Of a DNA stretch of 64,000 bases, positions 46,027-57,751 are shown piece by piece (positions within the stretch are counted from its first letter, which is position 1; every line of letters starts with the position of its first letter). Made by a program: the position numbers and the translations under genes. Source of the stretch: Apium graveolens. Lineage: Eukaryota > Streptophyta > Magnoliopsida > Apiales > Apiaceae. The stretch is from positions 229,008,102 to 229,072,101 of the forward strand of contig NC_133649.1 in assembly GCF_009905375.1 (NCBI RefSeq). Direction: 5' to 3'. Below the pieces are notes generated by a model that was given only the letters and a program-made list of their open reading frames with translations, was not told the DNA's origin and did not search any database.

Positions 46027-49000
46027 TGTCACACCCCCAACTTAAACAGCAAAATAAATATAGCTATTACATCTTTTTAATGAAGAATACACAACCAAAA
46101 TCCAAGATCTTACAGTTTAGGGTTTGGAACAGCCCAACACTACCAACTATTACATCTGATTACAAATACCGAGTCCTCACACGACTATTATTACTTATTC
46201 TACCTGAGCTCGAACATAAGCATCAGCATCACAGGTCTTACGGGCAGTCTGCTTGAATCTAACCATAGCTGCTAGCTGTAATATAAGGGTAAAGCAAGAA
46301 GTGAGCCAAATGCTCAACAAGTGCTAACAGTACGACATAAAACATAAATCGAGATATACATTAAGAATGACAATGGAAAGTCATAACCAAAGGTAACGAG
46401 AGATAAAACTGTGTGAGATGGCATCATTTTGCTTGTATCAAAACAATTTTAAAATCATATCTTAATCAAAATCATTTTATGACGCTACGGATTACAGCCG
46501 GTGATCAGCCGCGAAGTAATCCCGAACCTCGCTGGGTTCTAAAACATTATTGGGAATCCCTAGGCAACTTTTAAGCCTAATATAAGTGTGGAAATGACTC
46601 GCGTCTCAGTCCAGATCCACCATTCAAGAAAACATTTATCCCCCTTTGGGACTGAAAACCCATATTTTATTTATTTCAAAAACTGATGCCGAAATATGAC
46701 AAAATCTCTTTTTACAGTAAACAACTTTATCAAAGGATTATAGATCAACTCGAAATACGGGAAATTGGTGCTAACTTCAGAGGCATGATTCACAAAACTA
46801 TTCTCTATTCAAGTAATTGAATGGTTTTCATATATCAAAGATTGAACAAGAGGATTTAGTGAGGCTAATGGATAATATGAAGGGTAATGCCAATTTGGGC
46901 TCAAAGCAATGGTTTCTCATCAAGGTTCAAGTGTTGGATCATCAAGAAGGTAAGCTTCATGAATACTAAGGGTGTTAAGGTATGAAGAATGATCTTTAAC
47001 TCAGGACATATCAGAATTTTCAAGCTTTAGGATAAGAAAGAGGGTATCAATCAATGAGGAATCAAGCTGGTAAGTATCTGACTATCAGAATTCAAAGTAA
47101 GGTTCTATAGGGGTTCAAGTATCAGGATGAGATATTAATACATAGGAAACATCAACATGTTAATCAAGAGGATCAATCAAGTAATATATCAACTCTTCAT
47201 TTTATCATGGCATTAAACTATCATGAAAGACTTTTGAACTTCTTGCAATAGGTACTCGAGAGTTCATGGCATCTCTATATAACTCAAAGATAAACAAAAG
47301 ATACGCTTGATTTAAATATATCAAAATGACTCAGGATAATTACATCGATATATATATGAACTGATTATAGCAAATACGAAGGTCAAGTTGAATCACTTGC
47401 CTTGAGATAGGCTGGTCTGGTCTGACTGGTAGGAGCAACAACTGGAGCTTCACTCGACTTTTATGGCAAGTTTTTCCTCGTCTCGAGATCCTACATAAAT
47501 AATAATAATCCTCATTATAATATATTCTCACCAACTTAACCTATTTACAACTCGAAATTAAACACGGATGGCACTTAGGCCTATATGCACTTAATTTATA
47601 TTCACTTTTAAATTATAATTGCACACACATAGCCACATATTCACATATCATATATTAACACCAAATAACACCATATATACCATAATGCAACACTAGGCTT
47701 GGATGATCTCGACTCACAACTTAAGTCACTTGGTCGCTAAACTAGACAAGGTCTTCTAATTTCGGCTTCCTAACTCGATGTGCCTTTCCTAAATTATCCA
47801 AAACCTATTGACCCTCACTTGTGCCTTTTGCTCTACTGACCTTATACTATCTTACAAATATGGTGGTCGACCTAATACTCACTTCTAAGTGTTCTAAAAC
47901 TATGTGATAAGTGATAGTGCTCACTGGTGCAAATTTCAGAATGACAACTATGGTTTCTTGAGTACATTAGACACTCTTAAACTACAAGTTTTCCTTCAAA
48001 ACTTTTACACAAGACTCTCCTGACCTAAGGGCATCTCACAAACTTGATGTGGCTCAAGGGCCTGGCTTGGGCCTTCTTGGGCCTAAGCTAAAAGTCCAAG
48101 ATTCCCCTGTTTTTCTGGGCAGAAAATGCCCTGACTTGAATTAACTTGTGACACATGGTTCTAGCTCATATCCTATGAACTATGGTTGGAAAAACTTCTC
48201 TGACATACCCTCTAACTAAGGCCCAATTGGGCCTAATGAGGGCCTACCCATGACATGGTCAAATCTCCCTATTTCTAAGTTACAACAAAACTGTCCCCTG
48301 CTGGACAGATTTTGTGATTCTACTTGTGCACCTAACCAAATGACATGCAAACCTCCAACCAACTCCTAAAACCTATTATATACTCCCAATACTAACTTCT
48401 GGTAGCTTGGGCCTCAAAGTTCACACCAATGACATGGTCAAAACTCACTCTAAACCTCAGGGTGCTATACTGATTTTTCTGCAGAAACTATAACTCTCAT
48501 TTTCCAAGGTTTTGACTTGACAAACTCAACTAACAACAACTCAATACTTAAACCAAGACTTATACATGATAATCTACTGAACTAACTCCCTTATTCTCAA
48601 AATAAACTTGGTGAGATCATCCTTGCCTTAAGAACAATTATGGCAAAACAAGAGAATCTATACTTTACAAATCACAAATCTTCATGCTTTTGAAACAACA
48701 AGGTATGCATTTTTTTATAAAAGATAATCACGAATTATTACCATGCAACAAGAAGCATAAATCAATATTAGCACATTATACCTACTGAAATTAAGGCTTA
48801 CTAACAAAATCTTTCCAAATGATCAAAATCTTACAACATTCTAAGAGAAATCCTCATGCATGCATGCCTTCGGGTTTTTCAAACCAAAACAACATATTTT
48901 CTACATATGTTCTATCATAAAATTGACATGCAAGCCTAGCATAAGATATACCTAGATGATCACTTAGCATGCAAGGAGTTTTATCAAATTTTCACCACAA

Positions 49001-50056
49001 AATTCAAGTCATTATCACATAAACATGCAAAATTTGATCAAAACAACAAGAATGATTTCAAGGACCATTCATTCGGCTCCCATATGGTCATGGCCGAATG
49101 AAATGGATGGAAATGGCCATTAAATCATCAAGAGTTTCCTTCTCCTGACTTGGAACTTATCCATTCATTGTAGTCCTCTCAAAAACAACCTTAAATCCAT
49201 AAGAATCAAGATTGTATTTTGAGTTTAACTAAAACCTTTACATGCAACCCTTAAACTTAAACTTTCTACTCAAAACTCTTTGAAATATTAATGATCATGG
49301 TATGGGAGATAACATTTACTTGTATAAAGAGTAGAAGCTTGGTGGAGAAATGAAGAAAAAAAATGGGGAGGGGTGGTTTTCGGCTAAAAGCCGAGAGTGA
49401 GAGGGGAGAGCCGAGAGGAGGGGAGAAAGAAGGAGGGAGGTGTGGAATGGTGGAGTGAAAAATGAAGTGGTAATCATATTTGTTTGGTTTTTTTATGCTT
49501 TTGATTTGACCCCAAGTGAGTGGATTTAAGAAATGACACAAGTATCCTTCTAGCTAAAATTAGGTAGATTTGCATGCAAGGACAAAGTGGTAACTTGGTT
49601 AGTAGATTGAAAGTGAGTGGGGTTGGAAATGTCTTCCTTGCCCCTTAGATAAATGGAAGAGTATTTGCATGCAAGGATAGCTATGTAATTTGCTAATTAT
49701 AACAAATAAAATTTGTAAAGATTTATTTTTATAAAATAAAATACAATTTCAAAAATTATAAAATTTATACCATAAAATAACTTGGATTTTTAGAGACTTT
49801 TTAAAATCATTTTTAAAATTTGTGAACAAAATACCTTTTTAAAAGAAAATTTTTCCAAAGCTTAGAATATTCCTTATAATCAAAAATAAAGAAATTAAAT
49901 AAACTCTTGCTTTGAAAAATCATATACTACACAAAGCAAATTTATAATGCAGAAATTTTCACTCACACTAGCGTACAATCATTGAATATATTTTCATTTG
50001 ACTTTAATATTATACCCAATCCACAAATAATATTACATAAAATGCCGGTCGTAACA
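46027..50056 (-). repeat. Tekay-B 5' LTR (4030 bp)
   Basis: This is the partner of 36553-40582, same ends and same length. In element sense it starts TGTTACGACC at 50056. It is followed on the plus strand by the GGTGA target duplication and the remainder of LTR2. Confidence 0.97.
46195..46266 (-). CDS. small leader ORF in Tekay-B 5' LTR, 23 aa
   Basis: This is the copy of 36721-36792 in the other LTR, and the protein reading is identical over all 23 codons. This is the copy that would be in the 5' leader of the element transcript. In the sense direction it precedes the LTR end, primer site, leader ORF and gag. Confidence 0.35.
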   Translation of the reverse strand: MVRFKQTARKTCDADAYVRAQVE

Positions 50057-51672
50057 GGTGACATCACTTGATGATGTAAGCATGACATGGGGGGGAGGAA
50101 GTGTGGTTGAATGATAACCACACAAAATCAAGGTTAATTAGGTAATTAACCTAAAACAAATCAAAATTCAACCAACCAAGCCAAACATTTCATTTTCACC
50201 AAACAAAGCACAAAACATTTCATTTCTTCCAAGCTTGCTCTCGGCTTCTTGCTTTTCCAAAGGAAGAAAAAAATCAAAATCAAGTTCCAAGCATTGTTAA
50301 ATCACAAGGTAATTACCTAAGGTTCCTTGTACATAGATATGGATATCCTATAAGTTTAAGCTTCTAATTCCTTCACAATCTCTTCCAATAAATCATGGAA
50401 GAAGATGGTGAATAGTGTTTTTCAATAACTAAAATTTTTGTTCTTGAAGTTTTGTTTAGTTTAAGCTTGGATAAGGACTTTAAGGGTGATTCGAAGCCAT
50501 TCTCTTGATTCTCCACTCTCCAAGGAAGGTATAAACTCCAAACCCTAGCTTTAGTTTTGAGTAATTAGGAATGAATATGATTGATATAGTATATGTGAAG
50601 CATGATGCTTGTTTGTTTAAAATTTGGTTGAGTTTGTAGAGATTAGTTGGTTTTGTGGTATTTTTGGAGTTGTAAATCTTGATAATTAGTTAAAGAACTT
50701 AAGTAAAGCTTTTAGTTCATGTGGGGAATAAGTATAAATTGTTAATGTTGAGTTGTTGGGGCTGTTATGATGTAGTATGGATGGAGTTTTGATTTGGTTG
50801 TGATTGTGGATTGATTGGTGGTTGAATTGGAATGGTATAAAATTTGGGAAATCGCGTAAACATAGCCGTTGTAATGCCCGATTTACCGTAGACTGTTTTT
50901 GTTCTTAACATCAGAACCCTTGAACTCACTGTTAGGTTTTTACCATTGCCATGTTTAGATAGTTCCTGTTACGATCTTCGTTTTGATATGTAGTTCGCTT
51001 GATTCCGATGTACGGTTTAGGAGAAACGACCATTTTAAGTAACGACGTTTCGCGAACGAACCATTACCCCTCACCTTACTTTGAAACCTTGGTAAAGGAC
51101 CTTAAATTACTAATTGGGGTAAGAAACATTTATGAAAGGTGTAATAGGAAGTTGGTAAGACATTTGCGAAAGAATTGCCTTAAAACTCGTAATGGTAAAT
51201 TTATTAAAAATGGTGAAGCCACGGGTACTCAAGCGACTTAAGTGAATCGTTAAGCGCGAAAGCGAACATTAGGACTCTAAATGGTTAAAGTCTAGTTTCT
51301 TAAGCGACCGGGGTCTAATTCCGACTTATGTTGTTATTCATAGGTTATCGGACCCACTCTAAGCTTAAGTCTATCCGGGAGCACTCAGACAAGTTTTCTA
51401 TCCGTTATACTGTTGTTGTGATGTATACACTTGTATATGCATTATCTTGTGATAGATGCATGATGGTTAAATTAGCAAATTCTTGCGATATATTGTAGCA
51501 TGTGATATGGTACATATGCACGCCTGTTTCGTATTCTTGCCATATATATCTGTTGGTTCAGTTGATAATACCTATGTTAGAGAATAGCGGTAATTTGCAT
51601 ATACCCTTAGTATAGGGACCCAAAGGTGAAAACATTTTCTAAAACCGGGAGTCGAGGATCCCGAGTAGATTT

Positions 51673-51703
<31 letters not shown>

Positions 51704-51761
51704 GGTTATAGTTTTCAAAACTATTAATCGAATAAGGTTTATTCGATAACTTTATATTATT

Positions 51762-51980
51762 TAATTAATATTATTTCGAATATTCATTCGAGGGCTTATG
51801 ACTCAGCTTATTTTATTTATTGAATATTATTTCGAATATTCATTCGAGGGCTTATGACTCAGCTTATTTATTTATTGAATATTATTTCGAATATTCATTC
51901 GAGGGCTTATGACTCAGCTTATTTTATTTATTGAATATTATTTGAATATTCATTTGAGGATCTATGACTCCGATTATTTG
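51762..51980 (+). repeat. 55-bp tandem repeat in LTR2, about four units
   Basis: Units share TCGAATATTCATTCGAGGGC followed by TTATGACTCAGCTTATTT. The fourth unit is diverged (TTTGAGGATCTATGACTCCG). A (TA)n stretch precedes it near 51674-51712. Confidence 0.85.
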
Positions 51981-53498
51981 CTGAGATATATTCTTTATTT
52001 TATTAAAGAATAAGGTGTCGATAATCAAACTCACTTTTGATTATTCAAATAAAGATAGTACTTTCGTATAGGTATATCTTTGGTTATTTAATATTCATTT
52101 CAAGTATAAGTTTTAAAACTTCTACTTCAATTATTTTTATAAAGATTATTCTTTATGGGAATATTATTTAAATAATAATATTCAGATATTTTCTAATATA
52201 TTGGGACTGATTTATTTTGTTAAATCAACATCACTCCAAACATTCTTAAAAATGTTTTCGAGTCTTCAAAATGATTTTAAAAGCTAGAGCGGATCCCAAA
52301 ACTCATTTTTATATTTAAGATCCTCCTTTTGAAGGGGATTTAAATACTCGCTCAAAACCTGAGGGATCCGGCTCTGTGGTGTGTTTTATATTCGCAACAA
52401 GGTTGCGGTCTTGATAAAAGAATTTTGATTACTTACCCAACACTCGGGAAGTAAAATTCTTGGAACAAGTTAATCCATTAACAGGCATCGCCTGGGAAAT
52501 ATCGGTGAGTTTTCCTTTCCAACTAGATACGACTTCTTGGTGGAGCCGTATCAACAAGTTTCTACTTGGGGAAAGGAGGGACGAGCTTTACGTTTCAGAG
52601 TCATGGATTTCATCTGAACTAGGAGTGGCGTAAGTGGTCGAGTGGCGCCGGCCCAGCCTTATTATATTGGCCCATAATGGCCTGGAAGTTCCGCTAAGAC
52701 GGTCCATTCCTTAGGAGTCCAGTGTTCGGTTGACAAGTAAATCCGACAGGTTCTCCTCTACATGTAGAAAATGGTGGGGTTGTACTACTACGACTGATCA
52801 TCGTAAGTGGTCTTCCTGGCGCGGCAAACTCCCGTAATGAGTTCATCTTCCAATTGGATATTTCTGCAACACTACCCAGAGCACTTCGATAGAAAGGCTA
52901 CGGTTGGGCGATTGTTGAGTGTTGGCAGGGTCAAGTTTTCAAAATGATGTGTGCATCAAATGAAGTATTTCATAACTTCATTTTATTTTGATGATATTTT
53001 AAAGATTGATTCTATACAAGTTTTGTCTTATATCTTAATCTATGGGATGAAATATTTATACATTGAACGGTGGTAGTTCAAGTAGTATTCGGAAAAGATA
53101 TAAGTATATTGGAGTATCTTGTAACTTCATCTTTTAAACTTATATCTAGTAAATGATTATCTTGTGCATGTCAAAGATTTTCAGAAAAACGTTGAGACAA
53201 GGTTAGATATATGAGATCACCTTGCAACGATATTTTTATACAGTTATAAACTGGAACTCTATGTATATTATACATGGCAGAGGATTTCAAAGATTTTGAA
53301 AAGTATATAAGTATATATACTGAATATTTTGCGACTTCGTCGTATTAAGAGGTCAAACTTGGTTCATTTCTTTTGACCAAGACTTTCATGAGTACTATGA
53401 GAAGGCTCATATATTGTTAATCATTATACATATTATTTTGGTGGGCTTGCTGCTCACCCTTGCTTTCTTCTTTCATCACACAACAACAAATAGAAAAG

Positions 53499-53693
53499 AT
53501 GAACAGGACCAAGCTCCCGATTCGCAAGCGATTAGGAAACGTTCCGCAGTTTCCTATAGGCGTTGATGTCGCTGTAGCTGAGGTAGGAACTACCAATAGG
53601 CTAGGCTTTCAACTTTTGATTTACCAGACTTATGTATCTTTATCAATTGTAATAATGGCAAAGAAATGTAAATTTATTCAGAAACCCGTTTAA
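53499..53693 (+). CDS. small leader ORF in LTR2, 64 aa
   Basis: ATG at 53499, TAA at 53691-53693. The product starts MNRTKLPIRKRLGNVPQF and is colinear with the LTR1 product. Counting from Met, R3, T4, K5 and R9 coincide with the histone H3 tail. The AG before the ATG present in LTR1 and LTR3 is changed here (CAACAACAAATAG). The status as a translated gene is uncertain. Confidence 0.4.
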   Translation: MNRTKLPIRKRLGNVPQFPIGVDVAVAEVGTTNRLGFQLLIYQTYVSLSIVIMAKKCKFIQKPV

Positions 53694-53899
53694 GGTGTAC
53701 TGACATTTAATTGTGGAATAAAATGACTTGTGATTATTTTTGGATATTCATCTCTGAGACTATAACTTGTGGTGTGTGTGTTTATTGCGGGGTCACAGTA
53801 CAGAGTAGTTGATTATTTATTAAGATTGGGTGTTTTTAAGGGAAATGGAACTCGTGACAACCCGGATCCCCGACCCCGGATTTGGGGGTGTTACAGAAG

Positions 53900-53912
53900 T
53901 GGTATCAGAGCT
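53900..53912 (+). other. primer-binding site after LTR2
   Basis: TGGTATCAGAGCT begins four bases after the LTR end, as after LTR1 and LTR3. Confidence 0.92.
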
Positions 53913-54082
53913 AAGTGTTATAAACCTCAGAGATGATGCGACGATATAATAACAAACTCACTAAGATAATAAGAACTCTTGCCAAGTTCATAGTCGGGCT
54001 ACCTAACATAGTACTGACAGTTAAAACCCTTACGGGAACCCTTATAAATATCGTGATAGTAACATAGTTCGTTCTCGTATAG

Positions 54083-54931
54083 GGCAGCGGGGCACCGAAC
54101 CCTGAGGTTCAGGAGCATCAGCATGAGGATGTTTTATTACAAGTTGGAGATCAAATTGTGAATCCGATGGAGTACCCTAATGAGGGACCAGATGAGATTC
54201 ATATTGAGAATGTTGCGGTTGAGGATGTTATTCCGGAAAGGATTGTGGCTGAGGAGGATCTCATGGAGGATCCTGATGAGAATGAAGAGAGGACCGCTGA
54301 GGAATTGATGACCGTAGTCAGGGCGACTACCAGAGCAAGAATGGCCGTGAGGGTGGCACTAGAGGATGAAGAGTTACCAAGGGCACAAAGGTTAATGAGG
54401 GCAGAAGCAGTGGGGCCTTCCACGACCCCAATTATACCAGTATCAGACCCTCTTTCAGAGGTTCCTGTAGACATCCATGAGGTTCCACCAATTCCTGTTC
54501 CCTCCCCTGTACAGAGCCCAGCACCTACTGAGGAAATGCCACCTTTATCTCCTGCACCATTGTCACCTGATACCGTGCTTGGTTATCCGTTTGGATCTCC
54601 TGGGTCTGCGCCACCTGCACCCCATGGACTGCTAGATGCTACCACTTAGGCTTCTCTTATCGCCAATTATCACATGACTTTGGGTGGCCTGTCCGAGGCC
54701 CGTAATGTTAGGAGTGATCTGTTGGATCGACTTACTGCACCAAGGATTGAGGGCGGGGTACTTCCGGCAGGATTAGCTCATAGCATGGAAAGGATTGAGG
54801 CTACCACCCGTGTTACAGCTAGAGGCCATCTTGAGGGTCAGATTGATCCAGCTCTACTTGCAACTATCTTAGACCTCATCACCTCTGTGATGGAGCAGGT
54901 TAGGGATGTTGTGCGTGCCCGCATTTCTTGA
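54083..54931 (+). pseudogene. array C leader ORF upstream of gag, one internal stop
   Basis: After a TAG at 54080-54082 the frame is open to TAG at 54647-54649, and then continues in the same frame to TGA at 54929-54931. The first in-frame ATG is at 54167. The product is acidic near its start (IENVAVEDVIPERIVAEEDL), rich in proline in the middle (IPVPSPVQSPAPTEEMPPLS), and predicted helical at its end (LLATILDLITSVMEQVRDVV). I recognise no catalytic or binding motif. It lies between primer site and gag, and internal1 keeps a broken copy of its first part (32540-32756). Given one stop in 280 codons while gag-pol next to it is riddled with stops, it seems unusually well preserved. Confidence 0.5.
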
Positions 54932-55369
54932 TCCATGGTAGTGTGCAGAGCCAGAGCAATCAGGCAAGGGTTTCATGTAGCACCGCTTTTGGAGGATTAG
55001 CCTAAGTTACGAATGATTAGTTTTAATGACTAGATAATTATCTATGGTAGTACTTTTGGGATAGAAGCAATCAGATCACATGATGTAATTCTCTTTAATG
55101 TGTTCAGTTGTTGTACCCTCGAACAAATGGTTATGTATATATTCATTAATTTCAGTTCAGATCAGTTTGTTTGTGATAAGATCACATTGTTAATTGCTCT
55201 ATTAACACTTAAGAGAGTGTCATGAAGTTTATCGAACTTGAGAATTCATAATTTGCAATCGTGCAAGGACTGAACGAGGGAAAGACTTAAGCAAAGTAAG
55301 TAAGACAAATATCCAGAGATTCTCAAAAAAAAATTCCAAGTAATATGCCCCCACAAGGAATAAGATTAG
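54932..55369 (+). other. spacer between leader ORF and gag in internal2
   Basis: No coding feature is seen in these 0.4 kb of AT-rich DNA. In internal1 this stretch is absent and the RNase H block (32757-33590) occupies its place. Confidence 0.5.
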
Positions 55370-56050
55370 GGGCAAACCTTGAATGTGATAATCAGGGAGG
55401 TCGCAATTAAGATATAAGGAACCCAGAATATAATAAAGTGGAAAATGAGGATTTTAAATTTAAAGATGACCCCAATTATGGGGAGTAGGAAGAAATATTT
55501 AGACTGAGAAAACAGAAGTCGAGCGAGATAGGGAGACCCGAGACGGTACTCCTATACGGAAATTCATGGACCTGTCTAAACAGAACTTATACTTTATTCC
55601 CAACCACCACCTTGAGGGAAACAATGTAGTGGGAAATTCTTTCAGGACCTTTAAGTCGCAAAGCTCTCAGAGTTCCAAGGAACGAGCTGACCCAGCCGAG
55701 GCAAGAGCCTGGCTAAAGGAAATAGAGAAATCATTTGAGATTCTGAATGATTGATGAATCACAAAAGGCTATTTTTGTCACTTACCCTCCTAAGAGAGAG
55801 ACCATCCACTGGTGAAAGACCAAGAAAGGCGGAGCAAGAGGTTATGATAAACTGATTAAAGTTCAGTCAAAATTTTTCGAGAAAGTACTTCCCAAGGTTA
55901 TGGAGATAGTGTAAAAGCTTTAGAGCCAGAACAATGGCGGACGAGTATGATGAATTATGAATCTAAGTTGTAAAAGTTGTCAAGATTCGTTCTAAGGACA
56001 CGAATCCAGAATGACGGGATATTTGAAATCAATGCTTATGTTGTGTTGGT
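55370..56050 (+). pseudogene. internal2 gag, degenerate
   Basis: The clearest piece is an open frame at 55566-55754 with VVGNSFRTFKSQSSQSSKER and AEARAWLKEIEKSFEILND, the start of the gypsy gag domain. After a TGA at 55752-55754 the capsid continues in pieces (a YPPKRET-like stretch near 55780, a KVLPKVMEI-like one near 55890). No zinc knuckle is readable. It is not functional. Confidence 0.75.
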
Positions 56051-57751
56051 TCATGAAATAATGATAAGAGAAAGGAAAATAAAAAGAAACTGAAGTGGAA
56101 AGGAATATAAAGGAAATAGAGTTTGAGAAATAATAAGGGAGTTGGGTATGAGGAAACCCTAAAGACTCGTAGCAATAGAAATAGAAAAGTATGTACTCGT
56201 CAGGATGAGGGTGATTCACCATGAGTTAAAGTTGATGATTGAAGGAATAAGAGATACATATATTTTATCCCCTGTAAGTTGGGAGGATTCAAGGAAACCT
56301 TGAGATAGTTCGAAGGATAAATAATGAGACGAGGATAGACTGAGGAGACAAGAAAGTAAGAAATTAGGAAAAATTGGATGAAGGAAGTGACCTTCAAGAA
56401 TGTGAAGTGTAAGACCGGTGGCTTGATACCCAGAAAGGGAGACGCCATGTATGAAAGATATTCCAACATTGAGGTGACTGTTGAGATAAACAACAAAAGT
56501 AAATAAGGAATTATTAAGAAGAGGTTCACGTTGAACACGACCAATATCTTCCAGAACATCCTTGTTATCGTTACCAAATTAGGCATATACTATCGAGGTG
56601 GGAATGATTGAATACGACACCCTTATCAGGGATATATGACTTGATTTATCCATGGAAGGATGCATATACCTTTTTAAAGGTGGAATTAAGGATAGAACAT
56701 CGATAACTTAAAAGGAATCCTAGGGGAATGCCTAAAGGTTGGCATTTCACCCTTAATAGGGATAGTATGAGTTTTGACAGTATGAATTGGAAAGGATTAA
56801 GGTAATAACAACCTTTAAGAATCAGTGGAGAATTTTTTTTTTCAGAAGTATATAGACAATGATTCTGGTATTAATAAATGGTATCTTGATATGCCCTGTA
56901 TCTAGGGAATACAGGAGGAACGATTCAAGGATAACCTTAGAGGTTTTACAAGGAGAAAGGTAATATTCAAAATTCTCAAGAATAGACATGTTGATAAAGG
57001 AAATATGACGTAATTATAATGTTGCCAAGTGGGGCACGTGTTAAACCACGAGAAAGTATGGATCGAACCAGTAATGGTCGAAATTGTTCAGGGCAATTAG
57101 GACTTAAGATAAAAGATGTTCTAAGTATGATTGAGAGTTAGTCGTGACAGTGATTAACCTGTAAAGACTGAGGCAATAACTTATGGAAAAATGGTGATAT
57201 CTTTTTTTATTTACTCATCAGATTTTAAGGAAAACATCTTCACATAAGCTGTGATTGAAATGAGGTAGAAAATTTATTTGGAGGTGGTTAAAATGACATT
57301 GACTGTAAGGAAATTTTACTATCAGGAAAGGCCAAAGAGGTGGCCGACACTTTAAAGGTAAGAGGATAATTATAGGCGCCTGTGCCAAAGGAATACAGTG
57401 ATGATGGGTAAAGCTATGAAGGTTGTATTAGGGTTTGGAAGATTGACATTCCCTCTGATGACTGTGCAATACCCAACCGTAATGGTAGTTGGTAAAGGTT
57501 TAATTCGTGTAATCGCCATGAACGGGCTATCTATCTCAGAAGATACTATCTTGAGATAAGTCAAGACCATGTTTCAAAAAGGACTAGACGAACCCTTGAG
57601 TTAAGTCTTCTATTTAAGGCATACGATTAAGAATGGTATTAACCTGCTATCGTTGCTTTGATTGAAACTCTTCTGCAATTTTATCTGCTTCATGTCATGT
57701 ATGTACATCAGGATCTAGAGTGTTTTTCATGAATCATGAACGGAAATTATG
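56051..57751 (+). pseudogene. internal2 protease, reverse transcriptase and RNase H remains
   Basis: Short recognisable pieces in changing frames include a FLGHV-like stretch of reverse transcriptase near 57020-57060, followed by a KVEIVQGN-like one, and a GKAKEVADTL-like stretch near 57320-57350, the usual end of RNase H. Most of RNase H itself appears missing here, as it is at the same place in internal1. Stops are very frequent. Confidence 0.6.

Larger units (their letters stand above)
36553..50056 (-). mobile_element. Tekay-B: structurally complete Ty3/gypsy element nested in LTR2
   Basis: This 13504-bp minus-strand element has two LTRs of 4030 bp each, TG...CA ends, a GGTGA target duplication, a primer-binding site (46005-46021), a polypurine tract (40583-40598), a leader ORF and one gag-pol frame. 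The domain order gag-PR-RT-RH-IN, a GPF motif and a chromodomain-like end place it with the Tekay chromoviruses. The LTRs differ by roughly one base in a hundred in the first 800 bp I compared, so it is fairly young. Only four nonsense codons disable the coding frame. Confidence 0.95.
50057..53895 (+). repeat. array C LTR2, right part
   Basis: It begins with the second GGTGA copy and continues the LTR cut at 36552, ending GGGGTGTTACA at 53895. Left and right parts minus the duplication make 4328 bp, close to the 4346 bp of LTR3. Few differences from LTR3 are seen along its length. It contains the 55-bp tandem tract (51762-51980) and a small leader ORF (53499-53693). Confidence 0.95.

Noticed and set aside
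50999..51241. 80-codon plus-strand frame in LTR2
   Set aside because: Equivalent positions in LTR1 and LTR3 contain changes that break it, so it is not a conserved gene.
51762..51980. regular repeats considered as a CRISPR-like array
   Set aside because: The units are contiguous tandem copies without unique spacers, inside a plant LTR.
54199..54474. 91-codon minus-strand frame
   Set aside because: It is the antisense shadow of the leader ORF at 54083-54931.
56200..56586. 128-codon minus-strand frame
   Set aside because: It is antisense to the degenerate gag-pol of internal2, and hydrophobic by chance from AT-rich DNA.
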